Below, piece by piece: positions 18,076 to 27,268 of a DNA stretch of 64,000 nt. The translations under genes and the position numbers were made by a program. A model generated the notes under the pieces. That model was given only the letters and a program-made list of their open reading frames with translations. It did not search any database and was not told where the DNA came from. Within the stretch, counting starts at the first letter, position 1. Every line of letters starts with the position of its first letter. The stretch is from Brevinematales bacterium (GTDB taxonomy: Bacteria > Spirochaetota > Brevinematia > Brevinematales > Thermospiraceae), in assembly GCA_026417555.1 (NCBI GenBank), contig JAOADA010000005.1:60041-124040 (forward strand), in the 5' to 3' direction.

Positions 18076-18160
18076 GTTCTCTCCTTTTTTCAAAAAATAT
18101 ATCTTTATCTTATTTCTTTGTATTGAGGTATGGTATTTTTTCTGAAAACAAGGAAAGAAC
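18076..18160 (+). repeat. 85-bp palindromic repeat, diverged copy
   Basis: GTTCTCTCCTTTTTTCA at the left and TGAAAACAAGGAAAGAAC at the right enclose an AT-rich centre; total 85 bases as in the rest of the family. The terminal substitution is mirrored (GTT on the left, AAC on the right). It lies in the 437-base gap between two divergent genes, which otherwise contains no gene I would call; the open frame running through it towards the helicase is treated as non-coding. Confidence 0.65.
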
Positions 18161-18392
18161 AAGTCGTGGAAGGAATGGGAATGCTGAGAATCCTCTCCCG
18201 GGGAAGGGCGTGCTTGACAAAAGGAGGCTTTGTCCGTATGATGAGAGGATAAGAGAGCGAGAGGAGAGTGTTTCTCTGTGTGGGATAAGAACTGCGAGGG
18301 GTTTTGCCCTATGCTCTCGTGTATGTGGGGGTGTGGATAATGAAGAGAAAGGGATGAGGATTTTGAGGGGAGAAGAAGGGGAGGAAAAGGGT

Positions 18393-21140
18393 ATGGCATC
18401 GTTTTTTTGGGTTTCTCTCACTTTTGTGGAAAAAAACCATGTGGTGGAGTACATAGAGGCTTCGCTTTGTACGAAAAGGGATATCTCTTTTCTCTTGGCA
18501 GGGGGGCAACAAGAGGGGATAGAGTTTTCTTTTTTGTCTGAGGAATGGTGCTCTCCACAGGACTATATGTTTTTGAAGGCCTTTGTCTCTTATAGTTGGA
18601 ATACGGATCACCGAGAGGAGGTGGGCCTTTTGAGGCTTTTTCCTCCTTTTGAGGTGTGGTTTTTGGAGTTGTTGTGTCGTTACAGTCGGGATCCTAGCTA
18701 TCGGTATGAAGATCGGTATCTTGTCTGGCAAGGGGAGATCTCTTTTTCCCCCTGTGAAGCAAAAAACTCTACCCCGGGAAGCCTTTTGCTTACTTCGACA
18801 CTTCCCCTTGTGTTAACGAAAAAAGTGATGCGTCCTTTGGCTTCTTTTTTTCCCCAGGAGAGGCTTCGTGATCTCTTTTCTCATGGGAAAATTCCTCTTG
18901 AGATAGAGTTTGTGGATAGGCTTCTTCCTCTTGCTCCTCTTTTGAAGAAGCGGTTTGTTCTTTCTCTTCCTGTGATAGAGGAACGTTTTGACGTGGTGGT
19001 GGAGATGGATCTGCGGGAACTCCAGGAGGGATTTTTTGAGATGGTGGCGTGGGTGGTGGTAGAAGGTCAGCGTTTTCCTTTTCTTTATGAGGAATTTGAA
19101 AGGAGTATCGCACATAAACAACGGATCTTTTTCCAAAGTCGGGAAAAATTGTGGTTTCTCTCTTGGGGGAGTCCAGGCTATGAAAAGATTCGACAGGTTA
19201 CTTGTGTTACGCTGGAGAAGTTTTCTCGGTTTCTTGGTGAGGTGAAGCAGCAGAGTGTTCAGACGCATGATATGCACACACTTTTTGAGAATTATCTTGA
19301 TTGTATTGCTCCTTTTGTGAGGTTTGTGCCCCTGTGGAGAAAGGTGGAATGGGACAGAGTTTCTTTTGAGGTGCAGTCGGGAGAGGATATGGACTGGCTT
19401 GAGGTGAATTTTGAGGTTATCCTTGCGGGAAAACCTCTTTCTTCTCAGGAGAGAAAACATCTTGTCCGTTATGGTTATCTCAAACGTCCGGAGGGATGGA
19501 TATCGCTTTCTGCTGTTCAGAGAAAGTGGCTTCAGGAGGTAGAAGAGGCATGGTTTCTTCAGCAGCAAGAAGAAAAAGTGAGGCTTCGCTTGTCCCATGT
19601 GTTTCTTTTGAGGGAGTTGGTAGGACGTATGAAGGAGGGAGAACCTGTTCTGGTGCTTCCACCGCCCTATCAGGATCTTCCTTTGCAAGGAGATATTCTC
19701 GATGTGAGTATTCCTCTTCCGCAGAAAGTTGAGTCTTTTCTTCGTCCGTATCAGAAAACAGGCTATTGGTGGTTGCATTTTTTGTATCGGTATCACTTTG
19801 GGGGATTTCTTGCGGATGAGATGGGGTTGGGAAAAACTCTCCAGATTATTGCTTTTCTTCTCTCTATAAAAACTCATGGGCAGAGTCTGATTGTTTGTCC
19901 CTCGGCTCTTGTGCATAACTGGGCAAAGGAGATCACAAAATTTGCGGGGAATGAGCTTCGTTTTCTTGTGATGGATGGATCTGTGGAAAAACGGAAAGAA
20001 AAACAGCAACACAGTGATCACTATGAAGTGCTCATTACCTCATATAGTTTGCTTCATCAAGACAGGGATTTTTATCACAATCGGGTTTTTCATCTCTGTG
20101 TACTTGATGAGGCCCAACATGTGAAGAACAAAAAGGCAAAGCGAACCCAGAGTCTGAAGTTGCTTCGGGCTGTGCATCGGGTGGCGATCACAGGGACTCC
20201 CATGGAAAACACGATCATGGAGATGTGGACTATCTTTGATTTTCTCATGCCAGGGTTTTTGGGAACGTATGCATGGTTTTCTAAAACCTTTTTGGGGCCG
20301 CTTCAAAGCCCTCTTCCCTCTCAAAGGGAGGAGGCCATCCAAAAACTCAAGACTCTTATAAAACCTTTTGTCCTTCGTCGTACCAAAGATGAGGTGCTCT
20401 CCGAGCTTCCCCCAAAAATAGAGCAAGAGGTATGGTTGGATCTCACCGACAGTCAGAAGGCTCTTTACCTTCATACTGTAGAGACGATCAGGGCTTTGTG
20501 TGAGAGGTATGCATCTTTTTCTCCTCAGAAGGCTATGAGCCATTTCTTGGCGGGACTCACCAGACTGAGGCAAATTTGTCTTCATCCGGTTCTTGCTGGC
20601 CACGAGGTGACAGAAGAACCTATCAAGCTTCGAGCCCTTCGGGAACTCCTTCTCGAAGCCCTGGATAGTGATCATCGGGTAGTTGTGTTCAGTCAGTTTG
20701 TTGAACTTTTGCAGATTGTCCGAAAACAGCTTGAAGAAATATCTCTTGAGGTGCTTTATCTTGATGGTAGAACAAAGCATCGGGTGGCACTGGTAGATAG
20801 CTTTAATGAGAGTCAGGTGCCTGTGTTTTTGATTTCTACAAAAGCTGGGGGTACGGGGCTTACGATCACGGGAGCGGATACGGTAATTTTATTGGATCCC
20901 TGGTGGAACCCCTCGGTAGAAAAACAGGCTGTGGATAGGGTACACCGTTTTGGGCAGAAACGGACGGTACATATCTTTCGCTTGTTTACAGAAGGGACAA
21001 TCGAGGAGAAGATGCTTCTCCTTCAAAAACGGAAAAAGGGCCTTTTTCAGGCATTGATCACTAATAACATGGAGTTTTTGACTCACCTGTCATGGCAAGA
21101 TCTCTTGGATCTTCTTCAGATGCCAGGCAAGTTTCTTTAA
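18393..21140 (+). CDS. SNF2-family DNA-dependent ATPase/helicase
   Basis: Large (915 aa) bacterial SWI2/SNF2 protein. After an N-terminal associated region the SNF2 ATPase core begins near residue 460: FLADEMGLGKT (motif I, about 473), LDEAQHVKN (II), ITGTPMEN (III), and the C-terminal lobe STKAGGTGLTITGAD, LLDPWWNPSVEKQAVDRVHRFGQ (V-VI, about 825-850). Such proteins remodel DNA-protein complexes or recycle RNA polymerase (RapA-like); the specific role is unknown. The frame is open back to 17973, but those 140 codons cross a repeat copy and are low-complexity; the ATG at 18393 has GGAGG upstream and starts normal-looking sequence. Confidence 0.9.
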   Translation: MASFFWVSLTFVEKNHVVEYIEASLCTKRDISFLLAGGQQEGIEFSFLSEEWCSPQDYMFLKAFVSYSWNTDHREEVGLLRLFPPFEVWFLELLCRYSRDPSYRYEDRYLVWQGEISFSPCEAKNSTPGSLLLTSTLPLVLTKKVMRPLASFFPQERLRDLFSHGKIPLEIEFVDRLLPLAPLLKKRFVLSLPVIEERFDVVVEMDLRELQEGFFEMVAWVVVEGQRFPFLYEEFERSIAHKQRIFFQSREKLWFLSWGSPGYEKIRQVTCVTLEKFSRFLGEVKQQSVQTHDMHTLFENYLDCIAPFVRFVPLWRKVEWDRVSFEVQSGEDMDWLEVNFEVILAGKPLSSQERKHLVRYGYLKRPEGWISLSAVQRKWLQEVEEAWFLQQQEEKVRLRLSHVFLLRELVGRMKEGEPVLVLPPPYQDLPLQGDILDVSIPLPQKVESFLRPYQKTGYWWLHFLYRYHFGGFLADEMGLGKTLQIIAFLLSIKTHGQSLIVCPSALVHNWAKEITKFAGNELRFLVMDGSVEKRKEKQQHSDHYEVLITSYSLLHQDRDFYHNRVFHLCVLDEAQHVKNKKAKRTQSLKLLRAVHRVAITGTPMENTIMEMWTIFDFLMPGFLGTYAWFSKTFLGPLQSPLPSQREEAIQKLKTLIKPFVLRRTKDEVLSELPPKIEQEVWLDLTDSQKALYLHTVETIRALCERYASFSPQKAMSHFLAGLTRLRQICLHPVLAGHEVTEEPIKLRALRELLLEALDSDHRVVVFSQFVELLQIVRKQLEEISLEVLYLDGRTKHRVALVDSFNESQVPVFLISTKAGGTGLTITGADTVILLDPWWNPSVEKQAVDRVHRFGQKRTVHIFRLFTEGTIEEKMLLLQKRKKGLFQALITNNMEFLTHLSWQDLLDLLQMPGKFL

Positions 21141-21177
21141 GGGATATCAGAAATGGGGATGGGGTGGGGTGGCTTTC

Positions 21178-21206
21178 TTGACAAAAAAACCTCTTTTCTC
21201 TATACT
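21178..21206 (+). promoter_or_regulatory. Promoter of ABC transporter-GntR operon
   Basis: TTGACA (21178-21183) and TATACT (21201-21206), 17-base spacer. Predicted transcription start near 21213, which rules out the upstream GTG at 21211 as the start of the ABC gene. Confidence 0.8.
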
Positions 21207-21243
21207 GTAAGTGTACCACAGAAATAGAACAGTAGGAATGGCC

Positions 21244-22092
21244 ATGATAGAGCTGAAAGAGGTTCGGTATCATTTGCCAAAACAAAACTTTCTCTTGCAG
21301 GATGTGAATCTTCAGTTAGTTCCAGGTCACGTATATGGACTTCTTGGTCATAACGGAGCAGGGAAGACAACTCTTCTGCGTTTGATGGCGGGGCTTATTC
21401 AACGTTTTGATGGTGAGGCAAAAGCGGAGGGGAATCAGATTCGAAAGAGACCACTGGAATATCTTCAACAGCTTTCTTATGTTCCAGAGAAACCTTATAT
21501 TCCGCCTTTGAGGATCTATGAGTTTCTGGATCTCTATGCTCCGTTGTATCCTTCTTTTGATGTGAAGCTTTTTCATACTCTTGCCAAGACATTTGATCTT
21601 AATCCTTATGAGTTTTTAACCAAGCTTTCTTTTGGGTATGTGAAGCGATTTTATCTTGCTTTTTCTCTTTCAACAGGGGCCAAGACTATCTTTTGGGATG
21701 AGCCCACCAATGGCTTGGATATCACTACCAAAAATATTCTTCGGAAGCATGTGGCCTCTTTGATTGGTGAAGATCAGGTGGTGGTGATTGCTACCCATCA
21801 TATCGAGGAGGTAGAGAATTTGTTGGATGCGGTGATTATTCTTCATTATGGGGAGATCATCTTTTCTGCGACGTTAGAAGAATGTCAAAAGCTATTTCGC
21901 TATCAGGTTACGACGGATGAAGAAGTGGTGAAAAGGGCTTTGTATGCGGAAGCGTGTCCTATGGGATACCAGGTGCTTCTTCTGAGGGAAGATGGAGAGG
22001 AGAGTCGGATTCCACTCTCATTTTTGTTTGAGGCGAGTATCCGTCAGGTGGGGCTTTTTCGAGAGATCACGAGGAAACAGTATGAGTTTTAG
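21244..22092 (+). CDS. ABC transporter ATP-binding protein (YtrB-like)
   Basis: ATPase subunit, 282 aa from the ATG at 21244 (AGTAGGA six bases upstream; ATG 21238 is a weaker choice). Walker A is LLGHNGAGKTT, followed by a Q-loop region and the Walker B segment AKTIFWDEPTNGLD with the H-loop ATHHIEEVE. The signature motif is unusual: LSFGYVKRF in place of LSGGQ. Together with the permease and GntR regulator it forms a YtrA-YtrB-type unit, a layout known for envelope-stress and antibiotic-response exporters. Substrate unknown. Confidence 0.88.
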   Translation: MIELKEVRYHLPKQNFLLQDVNLQLVPGHVYGLLGHNGAGKTTLLRLMAGLIQRFDGEAKAEGNQIRKRPLEYLQQLSYVPEKPYIPPLRIYEFLDLYAPLYPSFDVKLFHTLAKTFDLNPYEFLTKLSFGYVKRFYLAFSLSTGAKTIFWDEPTNGLDITTKNILRKHVASLIGEDQVVVIATHHIEEVENLLDAVIILHYGEIIFSATLEECQKLFRYQVTTDEEVVKRALYAEACPMGYQVLLLREDGEESRIPLSFLFEASIRQVGLFREITRKQYEF

Positions 22093-22861
22093 GCGTATAT
22101 GGCATCTTTTCATGATCGATGTGAGATTGCTTTTCCGGCGGTGGGTATGGGTGATGTTGCTTCTTGCTTTGGTCTTACTTGTGCTTTCCTTTGGGATGGG
22201 ATGGCTTCGTTCTTTGTTCCCTACTGATATTCAGGCAACATTGTATCTGGGACTTGATATGTTTCTTCTTGGAGGTATGTGGTGTTTTTTGAGTTCGCTT
22301 GCTTTTTCTGATCTTCATACGCAGGGAGAAGGGTTTTATCTCTTGTTGCCAGCAAGCTCTTTGGAAAAATTCGTCAGTAAACTTCTGGGGTCTCTTGTGG
22401 TGTATCCCTTGATGGGGTTTGTGGTGCTTTTTTTCTACTCGCTTGTGATCATGTTGATCGTGTATTATCTGACGGGAACTTTGATTCCTGTTTTTTTTCC
22501 TTTTTATGGGTGGTTGTGGCAGTGGTACCTTTTTTTCTTTGTGCTTCAGGCATGGTTTTTTTGGGGATCGGTGAGGTTTTCTCATTTTGCCTTTGTGAAA
22601 ACCATGCTTCTTTTGTTTGGGATGTCGTTTTTGCTTTCGTTTCTTTCTACACCGGTTCTTCAATTCTTGTTTGGAACAGTGGTTTCTTGGAATGGTATAG
22701 TGCTTTATTCGACGAGGGGAATAGTACCTCCTGCTTTGGCAAGGGACATTTTTGATTTTCTTCTTTGGTTGGGAAGGGTGCTTTTCTTTCTCTCGGCTGG
22801 ACTTGCCTATGGGATGGCGTATCGTCACTTCGTTCGTTATGAGGTTACTCATGGAGTTTGA
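22082..22861 (+). CDS. ABC transporter permease
   Basis: A 259-residue membrane protein with about six hydrophobic helices (for example VMLLLALVLLVLSFGMG near residue 20 and FLLWLGRVLFFLSAGLAYG near the end), resembling ABC-2-type permeases. It starts with the ATG at 22082 behind GAGGAAAC, overlapping the ATPase gene by 11 bases; the frame is open further upstream only inside that gene. It overlaps the downstream GntR gene as well, so all three products are likely made together. Confidence 0.8.
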   Translation: MSFRRIWHLFMIDVRLLFRRWVWVMLLLALVLLVLSFGMGWLRSLFPTDIQATLYLGLDMFLLGGMWCFLSSLAFSDLHTQGEGFYLLLPASSLEKFVSKLLGSLVVYPLMGFVVLFFYSLVIMLIVYYLTGTLIPVFFPFYGWLWQWYLFFFVLQAWFFWGSVRFSHFAFVKTMLLLFGMSFLLSFLSTPVLQFLFGTVVSWNGIVLYSTRGIVPPALARDIFDFLLWLGRVLFFLSAGLAYGMAYRHFVRYEVTHGV

Positions 22862-23228
22862 TTCCCAGCAAGCTATCTATCTTCAGATTGCTGATCTTGT
22901 GTGTGAGAATATCCTCAAAGGTATATGGAAACCGGGAGAACGTATTCCTTCTATTCGAGATCTTGCGGGTCAGTTGTCAGTGAATCCTAATACCGTGGTG
23001 AAAACGTACAATTATCTTGAGATGCAGGGTATTATTGTGAACCAGCGGGGGATTGGTTTTTTTGTTTCTGAAGAAGGATACCAGCAGGTACTTCGTGTAA
23101 AACGGGAAGGTTTCATTCAAAAGGATTGTCCGCGCTTTTTTCGTCAGATGGGGCTTCTTCGTGTTTCATGGGAGGAACTCCAGAAACTCTATGAGGATTT
23201 TCGCCGTTCCTCGTATCCTGAAAAGTGA
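22851..23228 (+). CDS. GntR-family regulator (YtrA subfamily)
   Basis: A 125-residue transcription factor with the winged-helix GntR domain: IYLQIADLVCENILKGIWKPGERIPSIRDLA and SVNPNTVVKTYNYLEMQGII. The short C-terminus with no effector domain is characteristic of the YtrA subfamily. It begins at ATG 22851, overlapping the permease stop, and probably represses its own operon until an inducer arrives. No obvious operator palindrome was found at the 21.2 kb promoter. Confidence 0.88.
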   Translation: MEFDSQQAIYLQIADLVCENILKGIWKPGERIPSIRDLAGQLSVNPNTVVKTYNYLEMQGIIVNQRGIGFFVSEEGYQQVLRVKREGFIQKDCPRFFRQMGLLRVSWEELQKLYEDFRRSSYPEK

Positions 23229-23352
23229 CAAGTGTCTTCTGAGAACTTTTGAAAGACAAGGTCTTTGGATGTTTGATTGTGGTTCGTATAGCATATGAAA
23301 GCCCCTGACAGAACCATTGAGATCATGTGAAAGGGATGAAGGTGAAAAACAA

Positions 23353-23437
23353 GCTCTCTCCTTCTCTCAAAATGTATTTTTCTATCTTTAATAAAAATAA
23401 GGAATTAAAGGTATTTTGTTTGAGAAAAGGAGAGAGC
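23353..23437 (-). repeat. 85-bp palindromic repeat, A-type in reverse orientation
   Basis: Arms GCTCTCTCCTTCTCTCA and TGAGAAAAGGAGAGAGC. The centre, including TTTTTCTATCTTTAATA and GGAATTAAAG, is the reverse complement of the A-type centre, so this copy is inverted. It lies in the 354-base gap between the GntR and SPOR genes; nothing else is visible there apart from the Shine-Dalgarno sequence of the next gene. Confidence 0.8.
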
Positions 23438-23582
23438 ATAAAAGAAAAGAAATACTCTTTTTTGTAGGAAAAATTTTTCTCTTCGGGAAAATGAGGGATA
23501 TCTGGGTTAGATGCGAAAACTCTCGAATTATGGCTCATCTTTTGGGGAAAAATGCCGAAAAAAAAGAGGCAAGGAGGAATCT

Positions 23583-24455
23583 ATGGCAGACGTGGATATC
23601 ATGGATTTGTTTGATAAAGATTTTATCCAACCTGAGGAGTCTTTGGAGGCACGTCCGAGTGGAATTCAGGATTATAAACCTGCGCGAACTTACCAAGCCT
23701 CATCACGAACGAAGCCTGGGGAATCCTCTCTCAAGCGTTCTCTCGAGGAATCGAAGCCCGTGAAGGAGACCTCGTCTTCTGATATTGACGAAAAGCTCGT
23801 ATGGGTGGGAGCAATTTTTGTGTTCTTTGGGGTATTTGCCTTTTTGCTTGGATACTGGCTCGGAAATATCAAGGAGAAAGAGATCAGTGAGGTACAGAAG
23901 ACAAAGCAATCTCTTCTTGCGGAGAAGGTGGAAGAACAAAAAACCGAGATAGCCTTGAAACAACAGGCTTTGCCGGTTCAACAAGCCCAGGATATGGTTC
24001 CCCAGGCTTCTGTCTCTCCTACTTCGCCATCTACACAGGAAGTTCCGGTGATACCTTCTCTCACAGAGACCCCCACACAAAAACCATCATCCACTTCCTC
24101 GTCGGTGAAAACGCAAACACAACCCAAATCTGAAACAAAATCAACGCCCAAGTCTCCATCCTCTTCGCCATCTCAATCTCCTGTTTCTTCTCCGTCTCAT
24201 GCAGGAGTTTCTGGAAGCGGGGCTTTTACTATTCAGGTTTCTGCCCATACCTCTCTGGAAAAGGCTCAAGCTATTGAGAATCAACTTCGCCAGGGTGGAT
24301 TTTCACCCTATATTGTAGAGACAACAATTAATGAGACGACCTATTACCGTGTACGTGTAGGAAGCTATGGTTCAAAATCAGAGGCAGAAAGTGCCCTTGC
24401 CAGGCTGAAACAGAATCCTGTGGGCAAGGATGCCTATGTTCTCTCTTTGAAGTGA
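23583..24455 (+). CDS. SPOR-domain membrane protein
   Basis: A 290-residue bitopic protein. Residues about 1-70 are cytoplasmic and charged; a single membrane helix (LVWVGAIFVFFGVFAFLLGYWLG) spans about 72-94; then follows a Gln-rich and a long Pro/Ser/Thr-rich periplasmic linker; and residues about 217-290 are a SPOR domain (FTIQVSAHTSLEKAQAI, YYRVRVGSYGSKSEAESAL). SPOR domains bind denuded peptidoglycan at division sites. The ATG at 23583 has AAGGAGGA upstream. A strong terminator follows. Confidence 0.88.
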   Translation: MADVDIMDLFDKDFIQPEESLEARPSGIQDYKPARTYQASSRTKPGESSLKRSLEESKPVKETSSSDIDEKLVWVGAIFVFFGVFAFLLGYWLGNIKEKEISEVQKTKQSLLAEKVEEQKTEIALKQQALPVQQAQDMVPQASVSPTSPSTQEVPVIPSLTETPTQKPSSTSSSVKTQTQPKSETKSTPKSPSSSPSQSPVSSPSHAGVSGSGAFTIQVSAHTSLEKAQAIENQLRQGGFSPYIVETTINETTYYRVRVGSYGSKSEAESALARLKQNPVGKDAYVLSLK

Positions 24456-24477
24456 GAAACGAGTCTCTTCTTTTCCC

Positions 24478-24515
24478 CCTCTTTCTTCCCCACCAGGGAA
24501 GAAAGAGGTTTTTTT
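24478..24515 (+). terminator. Intrinsic terminator after SPOR gene
   Basis: Hairpin CCTCTTTCTTCCC (24478-24490), five-base loop, GGGAAGAAAGAGG (24496-24508), followed by seven T residues. Confidence 0.9.
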
Positions 24516-24540
24516 ATGCGGTGGTGTTTCGGGGATGGTG

Positions 24541-25713
24541 TTAAAACCATCGTAACCAAAAATAAGAAACCCCTACCTCATTAGTGGGGGGGACAGCATG
24601 GAGAATGCCCAGAAACAGTCTCTTTCCAGCCTTGTCGTAAAAAAGATCCACGCCTTCAATACTTCCCTTGTCTACAGGAGTTGAAAGTCTTCTCTCGGAG
24701 ATTTTTTTTAGTCCTTCGTTGGTCTCTTCATACGTCGAGAGGAGAAGGGTGGTTGGTTCTATGAGCCATACGATGGTGATGACACCTCCAGAGGCAACAA
24801 TATCCACCCCCATCACATTGTTGAAAGCGGCATTAACAACCTGTTTACTCTCAAAAGAGATCCAGGAGCCGTTGTGGAAAGTATAAAGATGATACAAAGA
24901 GGAAGCACTATTCATGAGAAGGTAGGTCCCCTTTTGTCCTACTGCACCAACCCAATTGCTGCCAATTTGCCCTGTTGTAGTTGTTCGCATGGAGTCTTTT
25001 TCACTTCCTTCTTGGTTGTAAAAACTCCAGTAATTGGTACCCCACGTGTCATTGGTAACGATGAGAACGAGGGAATTTTCTTCTTTTTCCGCGGGGAGGG
25101 GAAAGATATGTTTTGGTGTACTTCCCCATCCATGGAAAAGCCGACCCGTTCCTTCTATGATGTTCCATTGAGCTACCGAGTAGATATTGGTTTGGAAAAT
25201 GAGAGTTTTTCCGAGAGGGATAGCATGTGTTACATAAGAGTTTACAAAAACCGTTCCCTGTCTTTTTCCTTTGACAGGATCGTAGGAGAAGACTCCTCCA
25301 TTTAACGAGGTGCTATCATTAGTAATGTTTGCTCCACAGAAAATGACGCTTTTTTGTTCTGGATCGACGTACACGTGGAGAGGATTGGGAAGAGAGAAAT
25401 GTGGATCATAACTCATCATTTCTTCGAGCGTACCGTTGGGTGTGATGTGGAGATACCACCCTCTCCCCATAAAGTATTTGTAATACACGCCGAACCCTGG
25501 TTTTTCCTGGGCACTTAATACGTATGTCTTGAGAGATCGAGGAAAGGTAAAATCTATCGAATATCCACTCCATGATCCCACCCATGTCCATCTCCATTCT
25601 CCATTTGCCAGTGTTTCGAGGCTTAGTCGTGAAAGTGGTCCAAAGAGCAAAGAACACCCCGTGAAAAGTATCATGAGGCCAACGATGCCGAATACGTATA
25701 TTTTTGTTTTCAT
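24541..25713 (-). CDS. Predicted lipoprotein
   Basis: A 390-residue lipoprotein: basic start, hydrophobic core and lipobox LFTGC with cysteine at residue 20. The mature part is rich in W, Y, G and N/T residues in repeated short beta segments (for example HLYTFHNGSWISFES, SVAQWNIIEGTGRLF), which suggests a beta-propeller-like surface protein, but no family is recognised. It follows the barrel-like gene by 9 bases and is probably co-transcribed with it. Confidence 0.7.
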   Translation of the reverse strand: MKTKIYVFGIVGLMILFTGCSLLFGPLSRLSLETLANGEWRWTWVGSWSGYSIDFTFPRSLKTYVLSAQEKPGFGVYYKYFMGRGWYLHITPNGTLEEMMSYDPHFSLPNPLHVYVDPEQKSVIFCGANITNDSTSLNGGVFSYDPVKGKRQGTVFVNSYVTHAIPLGKTLIFQTNIYSVAQWNIIEGTGRLFHGWGSTPKHIFPLPAEKEENSLVLIVTNDTWGTNYWSFYNQEGSEKDSMRTTTTGQIGSNWVGAVGQKGTYLLMNSASSLYHLYTFHNGSWISFESKQVVNAAFNNVMGVDIVASGGVITIVWLIEPTTLLLSTYEETNEGLKKISERRLSTPVDKGSIEGVDLFYDKAGKRLFLGILHAVPPTNEVGVSYFWLRWF

Positions 25714-25722
25714 ACCCCCTCC

Positions 25723-26940
25723 TTAATAGCGAAAAGTGAATCCAAGAATAGGGTAAAGAGTGTCTCCACTGGCCACTCCACCCATAACATCAACTTCTAA
25801 AGACCGTAGCCACGTTGGCACCCACGAGAAGCCCCATCGAAGAGAGAGGGAGATACCCGCCGAGAGAAGGGGCCATCCCTTGTTATAGAAGGCAAAAAAG
25901 GGATAAACCCCAGCAAACTCACTCACGGAAAGCCAGAACCCCGTATTCCACAGGCTCTCTTCATAATCAAAAAGGCGAAATGAGAGGGTGCTTTGGAGTC
26001 CCATGGTATGGAAATATACGTTGCCTGCATCCATACCAGTGAGACGCGGGGTATATCCCAGCGAGATATCTATCAAAAGACTTTGCCAGAAGAGGTAGCC
26101 ACCTATCCAGACAAGACTCATATTGCCTATCCGAAGCGAAGGACCTAGCGAGAGACTTTTTTCGGCAGGGATAGGACGGTAGGCACCTCGTGGGAAGCGA
26201 TTGGTGTTGGTTCGCAGATCAATAACCTCAACCCATTCCTCGTGGTGATAGGTGAGATCATAGGCAAATCCATCTCGGATTTCAAAATTGTTGGTATAAA
26301 GCCCTATGAAAGAGTTGGTTTTTTTGTACCCAATGATCACAGTATGGGTGAGGCCAGCAATAGCATTCTCCATACTGATGGAAGGAGTTTCATATTCGAT
26401 TCCATCGATAAGCATCACGGGCTCTTGAAGAGTTGTGGAGACTCGGAGAGTTCCAAACCCCAAACGCTTGCCGGTGAGGCTTTCGGCAAGCGCGAGGCTT
26501 GCCTGATCAAGGGCCCCAAAAATATCTCGTCCACTTTGGGCTGGAATCTTTTCTTCACGGGTGTAGCGTTTTTCTATGACGTTCCAGACGCGTAGAATGA
26601 TCTCAAAAGCACGGGCTCGTGGAGCAGGGGAAAAAGAGATTTCTACCACATCACTGAATCCCCAATTTGAGGCGTTTTCCCTTGCTATGCTTGGTATGAC
26701 ATTGGTTGGGGTATTGGTGATCCCCTTTCCTATCAGGTATGTGCCAATGGTTTCTCTGGTGAGGATATCATACTTTCGGGTAAGAAGGATCACATTCGTA
26801 AGGATATGATCAACCATGAAAATATCAGCCCCTGTAACGCCCTTTACCCCATCTCCTCGATAAAAATAAAGAAGTGCTCGGTTTTCTCCAAAAGCCACGG
26901 ATACCACAAGGAAAGAGAAAAGAACAACCCACCTTTTCAT
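25723..26940 (-). CDS. Predicted outer-membrane protein
   Basis: A 405-residue exported protein starting at the ATG at 26940 (GGGGGGTGAT upstream), with signal peptide MKRWVVLFSFLVVSVAFG. The first 200 mature residues look like a periplasmic domain (AFEIILRVWNVIEKRYTREE, then a PEGA-like LRVSTTLQEPVMLIDG). The last 130 residues alternate polar and aromatic/hydrophobic positions and end in GFTFRY, with terminal aromatic as in outer-membrane barrels. Function unknown. The frame upstream of 26940 lies in AT-rich non-coding DNA. Confidence 0.65.
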   Translation of the reverse strand: MKRWVVLFSFLVVSVAFGENRALLYFYRGDGVKGVTGADIFMVDHILTNVILLTRKYDILTRETIGTYLIGKGITNTPTNVIPSIARENASNWGFSDVVEISFSPAPRARAFEIILRVWNVIEKRYTREEKIPAQSGRDIFGALDQASLALAESLTGKRLGFGTLRVSTTLQEPVMLIDGIEYETPSISMENAIAGLTHTVIIGYKKTNSFIGLYTNNFEIRDGFAYDLTYHHEEWVEVIDLRTNTNRFPRGAYRPIPAEKSLSLGPSLRIGNMSLVWIGGYLFWQSLLIDISLGYTPRLTGMDAGNVYFHTMGLQSTLSFRLFDYEESLWNTGFWLSVSEFAGVYPFFAFYNKGWPLLSAGISLSLRWGFSWVPTWLRSLEVDVMGGVASGDTLYPILGFTFRY

Positions 26941-27212
26941 ATCACCCCCCCCTTTGGATAGTTTCTTATAAACAGTTTTACGGAAAGTACAATGAAAAAC
27001 TGAAGAAAAAGGAAGAATTTTTATGGAAGGTCTGGGTATTCTCACAGAAAATCTTGTAAAGAGTGCGAAAAAGAAAAGGATATGAGCTCTCGGCTTTGTT
27101 CAAGAAAGTGTGGTAACTGAAAGAAGAAGAGATATTTCGCAATCCTGTGAGAAAGGGGGGATTTTCCCCTTCACCATCCTTTCGAAATTCACAACAATCT
27201 TTCAGTGAATGC

Positions 27213-27240
27213 TTGACTTTTCTCGCTTGTATGGTATAAT
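27213..27240 (+). promoter_or_regulatory. Promoter of multi-PAS gene
   Basis: TTGACT (27213-27218) and perfect TATAAT (27235-27240) with a 16-base spacer, 28 bases before the chosen ATG. The rest of the gap from 26941 holds nothing else recognisable. Confidence 0.8.
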
Positions 27241-27268
27241 ATGGAATCAAAAAATACAAGGGAATTTC

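Noticed and set aside
18813..20021. 402-codon minus-strand open frame within the SNF2 gene
   Set aside because: Composition mirrors the G/T-rich coding strand opposite; the SNF2 motifs on the plus strand are unambiguous.
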